Shown piece after piece: positions 17,998 through 26,273 of a DNA stretch of 61,844 nt. Position 1 is the stretch's first letter. Each line of letters starts with the position of its first letter. Location of the stretch: positions 1 through 61,844 of the forward strand of contig NZ_WHOA01000032.1 of NCBI RefSeq assembly GCF_013141715.1, in the 5' to 3' direction. The notes under the pieces were generated by a model. It was given only the letters and a program-made list of their open reading frames with translations, was not told where the DNA came from and searched no databases. The DNA is from Paenibacillus phytorum (GTDB lineage Bacteria; Bacillota; Bacilli; Paenibacillales; NBRC-103111). Both the position numbers and the translations under genes were made by a program.

Positions 17998-18210
17998 ATG
18001 GAAGAAAATACGAAGAGGGAACAAAAATTGTATGTGCGCCCCATGGTTTTAAGTCAACAACCGGTTCGTTTTGAGACAGCTCAATGCTGGAATAAAGGCC
18101 ACGGTAACCTGAATCACCCGGGTACTGGGAATGGCGGCATTAATTATCCGAACCCTCCGTACACTGGACCGCATAATGGTAACGGAGGCGGCAACGGTAA
18201 GGGTAAGTAA
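17998..18210 (+). CDS. candidate RiPP precursor peptide, 70 aa
   Basis: ATG 17998 follows ATAGGAGAG. The leader-like N-terminus contains Y12-V-R-P15-M-V, matching the YxxP motif that lasso-type RRE proteins bind, and ends FETAQCW with a Thr (27) that recalls the conserved Thr of lasso leaders. The rest (about 29-70) is Gly/Asn/Pro/His-rich with one Cys, two Tyr and two Thr, and no Ser, Asp or Glu at all. A lasso or any Asp/Glu macrolactam is therefore impossible. It is followed by a hairpin and then kinase, RRE, peptidase, exporter and nucleotidyltransferase genes. Precursor status is inference from context and leader. Confidence 0.75.
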   Translation: MEENTKREQKLYVRPMVLSQQPVRFETAQCWNKGHGNLNHPGTGNGGINYPNPPYTGPHNGNGGGNGKGK

Positions 18211-18221
18211 GTTTGTCCAAG

Positions 18222-18250
18222 GAGGTCAATGGTGATAGGCTATTGACCTC
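18222..18250 (+). promoter_or_regulatory. hairpin between candidate precursor and kinase gene
   Basis: GAGGTCAAT (18222-18230) and ATTGACCTC (18242-18250) form a perfect 9-bp stem with an 11-nt loop, 11 nt after the precursor stop. No T run follows. It could stabilise the 3' end of a precursor-rich message or cause partial termination, giving more precursor than enzymes. Confidence 0.6.
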
Positions 18251-18280
18251 GAATTTCAATTCGACCCCAGGGGATGAAGT

Positions 18281-19069
18281 ATGGAACTCTTTTATACACA
18301 AATTGGTGAGCATGTCATTCATTTGATTTGTCAATCTGAAGCATTAATGGGCATCATACGTAAGAATTTCCCAGCTGCGGATCCGATCGTAAGTAGTAAC
18401 CCTGATCTCATTATTTATATCAAAGAGGGATATGGGATTCCCTTTGTTGATTATTACGTCGAAATTACCAAAGAACTCGATAGCATCTCCTTCCGCAGGG
18501 CTGATTATTTGATTGAAACAGAAATGGATTATCGTTACGCTGTTATTTCCGTAAACAATGAATTGGCTTTAAAGCATGCCTTAATGAACATGTACAGCTC
18601 CTATGTGGTTCATCACAAGTGGGGACTGTTAATTCATTCTTCCTGCGTCATGGATAAGGGAAGAGCGTATCTGTTTGCAGGCCATTCAGGTGCTGGTAAA
18701 TCTACCGCAGCTAAACTGTCAATGCCTCGTAACCTTCTTTCCGATGAAGCAACTGTTGTCAAAATTACGCCGGATAAGGTGACCATCTTTAACTCTCCAT
18801 TTCGAAGTGAGCTGGACAGAACAACAGGTGCTGAAGAAAATAGTCCGCTAGCCGGGATTTATTTATTGAATCAGGCCGTCGATAATCACATCGTTCCGCT
18901 TAGCAAGTCGAGTGGATTCCTTCATCTCATGGATAAAGTGTTTTATTGGTCTCACAGCCCTGAAGAAATCAGGGATATACTTCAATTGTTGCAGCAATTG
19001 GTCAACTCGGTCTCAATTTGCGAGCTGCATTTTCAAAAAAACGATACATTTTGGGAGTTGATTTCGTAA
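18281..19069 (+). CDS. HPr-kinase-like RiPP tailoring kinase
   Basis: The 262-aa protein has Walker A GHSGAGKST (near 134), the preceding LLIHSSCV strand, and LLSDEATVV downstream where HPr kinases have LLSDD. It resembles the lasso-peptide kinase encoded at 25,006 in both length and motif position. Lasso kinases of this family phosphorylate a C-terminal Ser. Here the adjacent precursor has no Ser after its leader, so the substrate residue would have to be Thr, Tyr or something else. Its stop overlaps the start of the RRE gene (TAATG). Confidence 0.85.
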   Translation: MELFYTQIGEHVIHLICQSEALMGIIRKNFPAADPIVSSNPDLIIYIKEGYGIPFVDYYVEITKELDSISFRRADYLIETEMDYRYAVISVNNELALKHALMNMYSSYVVHHKWGLLIHSSCVMDKGRAYLFAGHSGAGKSTAAKLSMPRNLLSDEATVVKITPDKVTIFNSPFRSELDRTTGAEENSPLAGIYLLNQAVDNHIVPLSKSSGFLHLMDKVFYWSHSPEEIRDILQLLQQLVNSVSICELHFQKNDTFWELIS

Positions 19070-19338
19070 TGACCCAGTACCTTCGGATGAATGATTATGA
19101 GTCCATTCAACTGGATATGGAATGGATTATTTTGAACACAGATGAGTATAACTTAACGAAGTTAAACGGAGTGGGCGGATTTTGCTGGTCATTGCTTGGC
19201 GCAGCTCAGACGGTAAGCTCCCTCAGCGAAGCAATTCGGAAGGAGTATGAATCCGTCGACGAAACGGTTGAAGAAGATATTGAAGCGTTCTTGAACGATA
19301 TGATTGGACGCGGCTTGGTTCAATATGCAGTTTCGTAA
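19069..19338 (+). CDS. PqqD-like RiPP recognition element protein
   Basis: The 89-aa protein has the PqqD winged-helix pattern: short beta strands, the LNTDEYNLTKLNGVGGFCWSLL segment where lasso B1 proteins have LN..NGKYY.L..IG..IW, then two helices ending FLNDMIGRGLVQ. The start ATG 19069 overlaps the kinase stop by one base. It should bind the YxxP leader of the upstream peptide and present it to the other enzymes. It overlaps the peptidase gene by 14 nt. Confidence 0.88.
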   Translation: MTQYLRMNDYESIQLDMEWIILNTDEYNLTKLNGVGGFCWSLLGAAQTVSSLSEAIRKEYESVDETVEEDIEAFLNDMIGRGLVQYAVS

Positions 19339-19780
19339 GGAATTCCTACAGCTTATTACTCATGCAATGGAAAAGAGAGGATGGATCGAGCTTCCGGCTC
19401 GAGGAACGAGTATGTATCCTTGTATAAAAAAAGGGGATATTTGCCGTTTTGTATCTACGGAGGCTGCAAACATAAAGAAAGGCGATATCATCCTATTTCA
19501 TACACCTCATGGCAACTTAGTCGCACATCGTTTTTGCCGATTGGTAACTAGGAACGAGCAGTTGCATTACCTTTGTAAGGGAGATACCAACTTAGCGCAT
19601 GATGAGGCTATTCTACATGATCAGATGATTGGCAAGATGATCTGGATTAGGCGAAATGAGCGGATCATCCATGTAACGAATCTAGCCGCTTATGTTTGGG
19701 GCCAAACCGTCCTCTCATTCCCCATAATATCACTATTGTTAAGAGTTTATTTAAATCGAAGAGAAAACACGCAAGTGTAG
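19325..19780 (+). CDS. S26-type serine peptidase, putative leader peptidase
   Basis: The 151-aa protein contains the S26 signature GTSMYPCIKKGD (catalytic Ser in TSM) and KKGDIILFH..VAHRF, with a His where ER-type signal peptidases carry their base. It also has the KGDTN segment and a C-terminal hydrophobic stretch ending in a transmembrane helix. ATG 19325 was chosen; TTG 19304 in the same frame is possible. In the lasso operon the same slot, right after the RRE gene, is held by the B2 leader peptidase. I infer that this S26 enzyme removes the leader here. Confidence 0.85.
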   Translation: MQFRKEFLQLITHAMEKRGWIELPARGTSMYPCIKKGDICRFVSTEAANIKKGDIILFHTPHGNLVAHRFCRLVTRNEQLHYLCKGDTNLAHDEAILHDQMIGKMIWIRRNERIIHVTNLAAYVWGQTVLSFPIISLLLRVYLNRRENTQV

Positions 19781-19800
19781 ACTTTCTGTGGAGTGTCCAT

Positions 19801-21624
19801 ATGACAGGAATAATTCGAAGGTACCTACTTGCCGTTAGAGAATACATTACTTTCAAAGACATTAAGAAAACCTACACCTTACTGACTCCATATATGCTGC
19901 AGCACTGGAAGGCGTATGCAATTCTCTTATTCTTGTTGTTCGTTGATATCACCCTAACGTTGGCCTATTCGTGGTTCTTTGGGAACCTAACGGACGCTGC
20001 TATTCAAAGTAACTTCGCACGTATGAAATGGTTAATTCCCATTGGAGTTAGCTTTGTTATCCTTAGTATTTCTTCGACTTATCTGAATACTGTTTTTGAA
20101 ACCATTGCAACAAATGCTGTGAAGAGGGATTTTTCCGTACACTTATTTAAACATATATTGCTTTTATCTGGAAAGCATGTTTCCAACCACCATTCTGGTG
20201 AGCTGATGTCCCATTTTTCTAATGATATTCATAGCATTAATGGTGTTATCGGCAGAAGCCTAATTGATCTTATAAGACTCCCCTTTATTTATCTAGCTGT
20301 TTTGATATATTTGATGCAAATTAGTTGGAAATTGGCGCTCATATGCGTACTAGTCGCTCCGATTGCTATGCTATTTAGTATTATTTTTGGTTTATTACTC
20401 CGTAACAATGGCAGATTGGTTCATAACCTGATAGGAAATATTAGTACCCTTCTAAATGAAACATTTCATGGTTTCCAAGTCATTCGATCTTTTACCATGG
20501 AAAAATCAATATTTGCGAAATATGTTAGTAAAAATCAAGAACTCTATACCCTAGAGTTAAGGAATGCAAAACTGCGTGGATGGTTTTATGTAGGGGGTCA
20601 CGCTGTTTCTACGATAACTTTTCTTGTAAGCCTCTGCATGGGCTCGTATTACATCTCATTAGGTTTAATATCAGTAGGTTCCTTGCTAATTTTTGTTAAC
20701 CTGGTTAACCATTTGGTTTATCCATTGACAGAGCTCGCCGGACAATGGGCAGGCTTTCAAAGATCATCTTCAGCTATGGAAAGAATACTCAAAATCTTGG
20801 AGCAACCAACAGAATCAACTGATTTACCGTTAGCAGTCCAATCTATGCCATTGGAGAAGTTTATTCAGTTTCAGGACATCACGTTTAGCTATGATGGACA
20901 TAACAACATTTTTGATCATTTAAATTTGCAGATCCCGGCCGGAAAGGTCGTTGCCATAGTCGGTTTGAGTGGGGCAGGGAAAACGACATTATTTAATCTG
21001 CTCTTAGCCTTTTACAAACCGCAATTAGGTAAGATTTTCATTGATGATCGTTCTAGTGAAGCATTCTCGCCTTCCGAATTAAGGAGTTTATTTGCCCATG
21101 TTTCTCAGGAAACCTTTCTATTTGGCGGTACGATAAGGGAAAACCTCCTATTAGCTCGAGAGGGCATTACGGATGCGGAGATGATGCAGGCTGCAACGAT
21201 TGCCAACATCCATCCATACATCATATCTCTTCCTCATGGCTATGACACTGAAATTGGGGAAAGAGGGGTAAGGCTGTCCGGTGGACAAAAACAACGTATG
21301 GCTATTGCCCGTGCGGTGTTAAAAAATGCCCCGATCCTCCTGCTGGATGAGGCTACTTCCGCCTTGGACAATGAGACAGAACATCAAGTAAAAGAAGCTC
21401 TACACAGATTAATGGCTGGCCGCACAACTCTTGTCATTGCACATCGATTATCGACTGTTCAGAATGCTGATGTAATCATTGTCATGGACAAAGGGAAAAT
21501 TGTCCAAACAGGACGTCATCATGAGTTAATGATGGAGAATGGACTGTATCGCAGCTTAAATCAGATGGGATTTCAGAAAAGGGGAGAGCTCGTTGATCAT
21601 CACTTTGATACAAGCGTTATATGA
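19801..21624 (+). CDS. ABC exporter with fused membrane and ATPase domains
   Basis: The 607-aa half transporter has six transmembrane helices (about 25-310) and a nucleotide-binding domain with Walker A VGLSGAGKTT (near 388), signature LSGGQ (near 493) and Walker B ILLLDEATS (near 514). There is no C39 peptidase domain, so it would export an already processed peptide. ATG 19801 follows GTGGAG; an upstream start would overlap the previous gene by 85 nt without a binding site. It shares this role with the lasso exporter at 27,939. Confidence 0.92.
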   Translation: MTGIIRRYLLAVREYITFKDIKKTYTLLTPYMLQHWKAYAILLFLLFVDITLTLAYSWFFGNLTDAAIQSNFARMKWLIPIGVSFVILSISSTYLNTVFETIATNAVKRDFSVHLFKHILLLSGKHVSNHHSGELMSHFSNDIHSINGVIGRSLIDLIRLPFIYLAVLIYLMQISWKLALICVLVAPIAMLFSIIFGLLLRNNGRLVHNLIGNISTLLNETFHGFQVIRSFTMEKSIFAKYVSKNQELYTLELRNAKLRGWFYVGGHAVSTITFLVSLCMGSYYISLGLISVGSLLIFVNLVNHLVYPLTELAGQWAGFQRSSSAMERILKILEQPTESTDLPLAVQSMPLEKFIQFQDITFSYDGHNNIFDHLNLQIPAGKVVAIVGLSGAGKTTLFNLLLAFYKPQLGKIFIDDRSSEAFSPSELRSLFAHVSQETFLFGGTIRENLLLAREGITDAEMMQAATIANIHPYIISLPHGYDTEIGERGVRLSGGQKQRMAIARAVLKNAPILLLDEATSALDNETEHQVKEALHRLMAGRTTLVIAHRLSTVQNADVIIVMDKGKIVQTGRHHELMMENGLYRSLNQMGFQKRGELVDHHFDTSVI

Positions 21625-22618
21625 TCCAAGAGTCCCCATGCCCCAGGAAATAGAGTTTTTTGAAAAGGCACTCGAGGATATTGAGTTTTTTGATATATCA
21701 CCGCAGATTTATTGGTTATTAAAGCAGCGGGGGCAATTGGTGCAAATGCCATCGTTTTTTCAGGAACGGTTAAAACAAAAATATAATGGCGCTTTATATC
21801 AAAATATTTTTATCCAAAGTCAAACGAAAATAGCATTAGAAAAACTTGAAGAAGCGGGAATTCAGACAATCCCCCTTAAAGGCACTTTCTTTGCTGAAAA
21901 GTATTTTGGACACTTAGGAGCTAGATGTACGTCCGATATTGATCTTTTAGTGCATCCTTTTGATCTGGAAAGAGCCGTTAATTGTGTGAAATCACTGGGG
22001 TATATAGAGCAGGAACGGATTCCTTCCCATTTCCATTGGAGTTTCAGTAAACCAATACCTGATTCACCAGTTCCTCTGACGATAGAGTTACATTGGGATT
22101 TGATGATAGAAAAAACATCTGATTTAAATATGGATGAATTCTGGGAGCAGGCCACAGCCATGGGATCATACCGGTATATCAAGGAATTATCAGATTACCA
22201 TACGTTTTATATGATTTGTTTGCATGGTTGGAGGCATAATTTGTGTTCTCTTAAATATTTTTTGGATATCATCCAGATGATACATGTCCTGCAGGACAAT
22301 ATTGACTACACCTGTTTACAGAAGGACGCTGCTGCCCACAAAACCCTGAGAAGGACCGTCAGGACACTAGCGATTGTTTATCATTATTTTCCGCATCTAG
22401 CAGCCATCAAGGAGCTTCCTGTTAAGAAAGGAATCAAGCTATGGTGGAATTACAACGCGATAAGAGATCGAAATAACAAGACATACATGCAATATGCAAA
22501 TTGGGTCTATTATGAATTTTTTGATTTTGATTCGATGAAACATACTTGGGCGGCACTCGTTGATTTCACGTATAGCATAGGAAATATGAAGTTTTCGCAT
22601 AAGATTAAAAAGATGTAG
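21593..22618 (+). CDS. nucleotidyltransferase-family protein (PF14907-like) of the RiPP set
   Basis: The 341-aa protein has the pattern IPLKGTFFAEKYFG..ARCTSDIDLLV (about 95-120), with the SDIDLLV acidic pair of the nucleotidyltransferase fold, followed by an IELHWDLM segment. Its closest relative in this window is the lasso-operon protein at 26,739, which has the same motifs. Genes of this family accompany kinase-containing lasso operons, and their reaction is unproven. TTG 21593 follows AGGGGAGAG; the start overlaps the exporter by 32 nt. Confidence 0.85.
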   Translation: MIITLIQALYDPRVPMPQEIEFFEKALEDIEFFDISPQIYWLLKQRGQLVQMPSFFQERLKQKYNGALYQNIFIQSQTKIALEKLEEAGIQTIPLKGTFFAEKYFGHLGARCTSDIDLLVHPFDLERAVNCVKSLGYIEQERIPSHFHWSFSKPIPDSPVPLTIELHWDLMIEKTSDLNMDEFWEQATAMGSYRYIKELSDYHTFYMICLHGWRHNLCSLKYFLDIIQMIHVLQDNIDYTCLQKDAAAHKTLRRTVRTLAIVYHYFPHLAAIKELPVKKGIKLWWNYNAIRDRNNKTYMQYANWVYYEFFDFDSMKHTWAALVDFTYSIGNMKFSHKIKKM

Positions 22619-22625
22619 GAAGTTG

Positions 22626-22764
22626 TTGACAGTGAAGATAGAAGATGATATTCTGAGATTGTTCTCGATAAAGAACGATTTTAGAGAATGAAAATGAATT
22701 TCTTACATGGTCATGTAAGCCTATAGAAGTATATTAGTGAATATTCGTGTTCTTTAATGAGAAC
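22626..22764 (+). promoter_or_regulatory. lasso operon promoter with two SinR-type boxes
   Basis: TTGACA (22626-22631), a 17-bp spacer and TATTCT (22649-22654) form a plausible promoter. GTTCTCGATAAAGAAC (22661-22676) lies at the expected start site and GTTCTTTAATGAGAAC at 22749-22764, both close to the palindrome found at the two polysaccharide promoters. Between them is an unrelated perfect palindrome CTTACATGGTCATGTAAG (22702-22719). This suggests SinR-type repression of lasso peptide production. Confidence 0.65.
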
Positions 22765-22812
22765 GATATAGAGGTAAGATTCACTCTTATCATAGAAATG
22801 TGGAGGAAAAGA

Positions 22813-24753
22813 ATGAGTGCAATAGCCGGAATCTTTCACCTAGATCAAGAGCCTGTGAATGCTGAACATGGCCATAAATTGATGCAAGGATTTGCTAAGT
22901 ATCCTTCAGACGATGTTCAGACATGGCAGAAGGGGAAAGTTTTCCTAGGCTGTCATGCACAGTGGATTACACCCGAATCGGTCGGTGAACGAAATCCTTA
23001 CTATGATTCTGAAAGACGGCTGGCCATTACAGCGGACGCGATCATCGATAATCGTGATGAATTGTTTCAACTTCTTCAAATAGATCGAGACCGGAAAGCT
23101 ACGATCAAGGATAGTGAATTGATCTTACTGGCCTACGTGAAATGGGGATTGGATGCCCCGAAATATCTAATAGGTGACTTTGCCTTTATGATCTGGGATG
23201 AACGTAATCAATCACTTTTTGGAGCTAGGGACTTTTCGGGGACAAGAACGTTATATTTTCATAAATCTAGAGATCGATTTGCCTTTAGCACGATCATTGA
23301 ACCTTTACTTACTTTGCCTGAAATCGCAAAAGAACTCAATGAAAATTGGATTGCACAATTTCTGGCCATTCCATTAACAGTTGATGCCATAGATTGCTCA
23401 GCAACTGTATATGAACATATAGAACAAGTGCCGCCATCTCATAGTATATCAGTGATAGATGGAAGGGTAACGTTCTCCAAGTACAACACGTTTGATGCAG
23501 GGGAGACTTTGAAGCTTAAATCCAACGCTGAGTATGAAGAAGCATTTCGTGATGTTTTTCAAAAAGCAGTAACGTCGAGATTGCGTACTCATCGACAGGT
23601 AGGTGCTCATCTTAGTGGGGGGCTTGATTCTGGTTCTGTTGCAAGCTTTGCCGCTAAAGCCCTGCGGGATGAGAATAAATTATTACATACCTACAGTTAT
23701 ATACCTGTTGACGATTTTAAGGATGATTGGACACCCAGGAGTAGATTTGCTGATGAAAGACCTTATATTCGCTCCACGGTTGAACATGTCGGCAATATCA
23801 AGGATAACTATCTGGACTTCAAAGGACTTAGTCCCCTATCGGAAATTGATAACTGGCTTGAAACGATGGAGATGCCCTATAAATTTTTTGAGAATTCCTT
23901 TTGGCTAAAAGGTATCTATGAGAAAGCCCAGGAGCAGGGCATTGGCGTTCTTTTAAATGGTCAGAGAGGGAATTGGACCATATCTTGGGGGCCGGCCATA
24001 GACTATCAAGCTATTCTAATGAAGAAATTAAAATGGATCCAGCTGTACAAAGAAGTAAAGCATTTTAGTGTAAATATGGGTGTAGGAAGGAAAAGAATTT
24101 TATCCTTAGTTGGAAAGAAAGCATTCCCACAATTTGCGCGGAATTCTACTTCTAAGGATAATGAAAAATTCCCAATGTTAATTAACCCACAATTTGCCCA
24201 AAGGACTAATATTCACGAATTGATAGAGAAGCATGGGTTTAATCGAACAGATTACTCAAGCCAAAGTGCCTATGATATAAGAAAGAATCAGTTTGAACAG
24301 CTTTACTATTGGGGTTTAAACGGTACCATAGGAACTAAATTATCATTACGTTATTCCTTATGGGAACGTGACCCAACCAATGATCTAAGAGTTGCTCGCT
24401 TCTGTTTGTCTGTTCCAGACGAACAATTTGTTCAAAACGGAGTGGACAGATCTTTAATTCGAAGAGCAACGGTCAATCATTTACCCGATAAGGTTAGGTT
24501 AAATCAACAATCCCGAGGTGTTCAAGGCGCTGACGGTGTTCACAGGATGGCTTCTTCTTGGCATGCTTTTATTCATGAAATCGAGCAGAATATCAATGAC
24601 CCTAGGGTGTCGGAATACCTAAATATGAAAGAAATCAAGTCTGCGCTTTCCGAAATTAAGGAAGCAGCCAAACCGGAATATGTTTATGAATTTGGTTTTA
24701 GAATATTAATGCGCAGCTTAATTTTTTCACGCTTTATAAAAAACTTTAATTGA
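22813..24753 (+). CDS. lasso peptide cyclase, asparagine-synthetase-like (C protein)
   Basis: This 646-aa homolog of AsnB has an N-terminal amidotransferase-like domain that lacks the catalytic Cys2 (it begins MSAIAGIF). Its synthetase domain carries the ATP-binding SGGLDSGS (near 268). Lasso C proteins use ATP to activate the ring Asp/Glu and form the macrolactam with the core N-terminus. I chose ATG 22813, preceded by TGGAGG; an upstream start adds 22 residues with no binding site. It is the first gene of the operon and lies 14 bp before the precursor. Confidence 0.93.
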   Translation: MSAIAGIFHLDQEPVNAEHGHKLMQGFAKYPSDDVQTWQKGKVFLGCHAQWITPESVGERNPYYDSERRLAITADAIIDNRDELFQLLQIDRDRKATIKDSELILLAYVKWGLDAPKYLIGDFAFMIWDERNQSLFGARDFSGTRTLYFHKSRDRFAFSTIIEPLLTLPEIAKELNENWIAQFLAIPLTVDAIDCSATVYEHIEQVPPSHSISVIDGRVTFSKYNTFDAGETLKLKSNAEYEEAFRDVFQKAVTSRLRTHRQVGAHLSGGLDSGSVASFAAKALRDENKLLHTYSYIPVDDFKDDWTPRSRFADERPYIRSTVEHVGNIKDNYLDFKGLSPLSEIDNWLETMEMPYKFFENSFWLKGIYEKAQEQGIGVLLNGQRGNWTISWGPAIDYQAILMKKLKWIQLYKEVKHFSVNMGVGRKRILSLVGKKAFPQFARNSTSKDNEKFPMLINPQFAQRTNIHELIEKHGFNRTDYSSQSAYDIRKNQFEQLYYWGLNGTIGTKLSLRYSLWERDPTNDLRVARFCLSVPDEQFVQNGVDRSLIRRATVNHLPDKVRLNQQSRGVQGADGVHRMASSWHAFIHEIEQNINDPRVSEYLNMKEIKSALSEIKEAAKPEYVYEFGFRILMRSLIFSRFIKNFN

Positions 24754-24767
24754 GAGGGGGTGATAAC

Positions 24768-24905
24768 ATGCAGAACCAAGCTAAAAAAGAATGGAATAGC
24801 CCAACCTTAGAAGTACTCGAAGTAAAGATGACAATGGCAGGACCAGGAATTAAGCTGCCAGATGCAGCTCAACCGGACCCGACTGAGGTCGTTCACTACA
24901 GCTAA
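24768..24905 (+). CDS. paeninodin-family lasso peptide precursor, 45 aa
   Basis: ATG 24768 follows GAGAGGGGGTG. The leader (1-23) contains W9-N-S-P12-T-L, a variant of the YxxPxL motif, and Thr at position -2 (KMTM). The 22-residue core starts AGPGIKLPD, so Ala1 and Asp9 can form the nine-residue ring, and ends EVVHYS with a C-terminal Ser. Paeninodin also starts AGPG, closes the ring at Asp9 and is phosphorylated on its C-terminal Ser. Ring residues 5-7 (IKL instead of TST) and parts of the tail differ, so this is a distinct member. Too short for automated gene tracks. Confidence 0.95.
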   Translation: MQNQAKKEWNSPTLEVLEVKMTMAGPGIKLPDAAQPDPTEVVHYS

Positions 24906-24936
24906 TTTAGATTACATAATTCGGTAAGTACCTATT

Positions 24937-24970
24937 GCCCTTATACTTTTACAGGTATAAGGGCTTTCAT
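24937..24970 (+). terminator. hairpin between lasso precursor and processing genes
   Basis: GCCCTTATAC (24937-24946) pairs perfectly with GTATAAGGGC (24955-24964) around an 8-nt loop and is followed by TTTCATT. It most likely gives partial termination, so that precursor and cyclase are made in excess over the downstream enzymes. Confidence 0.7.
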
Positions 24971-25005
24971 TAAATTTATTCATGTCAACATATGGAGTGA
25001 AAATA

Positions 25006-25938
25006 ATGATTCAAACAATAAATAAGGTTATATATCGAGCCTTCGGTTTAAATATTATTAGCGAGTTTGAGCTGTCGGAATTAATAATAAATAACAATGA
25101 GAATGAGAGTATAGATGTTGTAATAAACAAAGCAGACTTATCCGAACGATGGAGTCAATTGGCAAAAGCCGACGATATGTATGTGATAAGTAAGAACCTA
25201 TTTATGTTCCATATCAAAGATACCGCCATTTTTTGCGTGCAAGACGGGGGAAACATTACCGTTTCACCTGTGATTGGTGCTGATGAGGCAAAGATTCGAC
25301 TATATGTACTAGGTACATGTATGGGCACGCTATTAATGCAGCGCAAAGTACTTCCTCTGCATGGTAGCGCTATAGCTATTGATGGGAAAGCCTATGCTTT
25401 CGTAGGTCATTCCGGAGCAGGGAAATCGACTCTTGCTTCAGCCTTTATTGGCAAGGACTTTCAACTGCTAAGTGATGACGTCATCGCGGTAACGTTCTCT
25501 CCAGATCACATACCTATGGTGATGCCTGCCTATCCACAACAAAAACTGTGGCAGGAAAGCTTAACAGGATTCGGCATGGAGACAAGCCGCTACCAATCCA
25601 TATTCGACAGAGAAACAAAGTACCTAGTTCCAGTATCTGATCATTTCGTAACGAAACCGTTACCTCTAGCAGGAGTAATCGAACTCACTAAAACAGATGG
25701 TAGCGATACTGAGATTGTTCCAATGAAAGGTCTGGCGCGGCTGCATGCCTTATATTGCCATACATTCCGGAGTTCTCTGTTAGAAAGATTCGAATTAATG
25801 GATTGGCACTTTAAAACATCAATAAGCATCTCGGATCGGATTCAAATGTATCAATTACGCCGGCCGAGCTCGGGGTTTACGGCTCCCCAGCTGGTAACCC
25901 TGATTCTGAATACTTTAAACAAGGAGGATTTAGCATGA
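25006..25938 (+). CDS. lasso peptide kinase, HPr-kinase-like
   Basis: The 310-aa protein has LPLHGSAI followed by Walker A GHSGAGKST (near 134) and LLSDDVIAV. This is the HPr kinase core found in PadeK/ThcK lasso kinases, which phosphorylate the hydroxyl of the C-terminal Ser of the precursor. The neighbouring precursor ends in Ser, as required. I chose ATG 25006 with GGAGTG upstream; ATG 24982 is also in frame. It ends ATGATGA-overlapped with the RRE gene. Confidence 0.92.
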   Translation: MIQTINKVIYRAFGLNIISEFELSELIINNNENESIDVVINKADLSERWSQLAKADDMYVISKNLFMFHIKDTAIFCVQDGGNITVSPVIGADEAKIRLYVLGTCMGTLLMQRKVLPLHGSAIAIDGKAYAFVGHSGAGKSTLASAFIGKDFQLLSDDVIAVTFSPDHIPMVMPAYPQQKLWQESLTGFGMETSRYQSIFDRETKYLVPVSDHFVTKPLPLAGVIELTKTDGSDTEIVPMKGLARLHALYCHTFRSSLLERFELMDWHFKTSISISDRIQMYQLRRPSSGFTAPQLVTLILNTLNKEDLA

Positions 25939-26222
25939 TGAACTACACCATTCCGTTAAATGTACAGATTGTTCAAGGAGAGGGAAACATTGTTAGTGAT
26001 ATGGACGGAGAAAAAGTAATGCTGAACATTGCCAATGGGAAGTATTACAATCTCGGTCAGATCGGTGGTTATATTTGGGAGTTAATAAGGGCTCCTATCA
26101 CTGTAGAGGAGTTGGTGACAGCTTTAATGACAGAATTTGATGTCGAACAAGAAGTGTGTGAAGAACATACCAAGGTATTCTTAAATCAATTATTAGAAGA
26201 GAAGATTATTCATGTCTGTTAA
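25935..26222 (+). CDS. lasso B1 protein, PqqD-like RRE
   Basis: The 95-aa protein shows the B1 pattern: beta strands, DMDGEKVMLNIANGKYYNLGQIGGYIWELI (about 27-56) and two C-terminal helices. It binds the leader peptide through the (Y/W)xxPxL motif and delivers it to the B2 protease and cyclase. AAGGAGG precedes ATG 25935, which overlaps the kinase stop by 4 nt. Confidence 0.93.
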   Translation: MMNYTIPLNVQIVQGEGNIVSDMDGEKVMLNIANGKYYNLGQIGGYIWELIRAPITVEELVTALMTEFDVEQEVCEEHTKVFLNQLLEEKIIHVC

Positions 26223-26273
26223 GTACTCTAGGGGGTCGAGCTAAGAGTTAGTCGTAGGAGGATAGTGAATGCC

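Noticed and set aside
17998..18210. Second lasso peptide
   Set aside because: The putative core has no Asp or Glu for a ring and its gene set has no cyclase or B2 peptidase.
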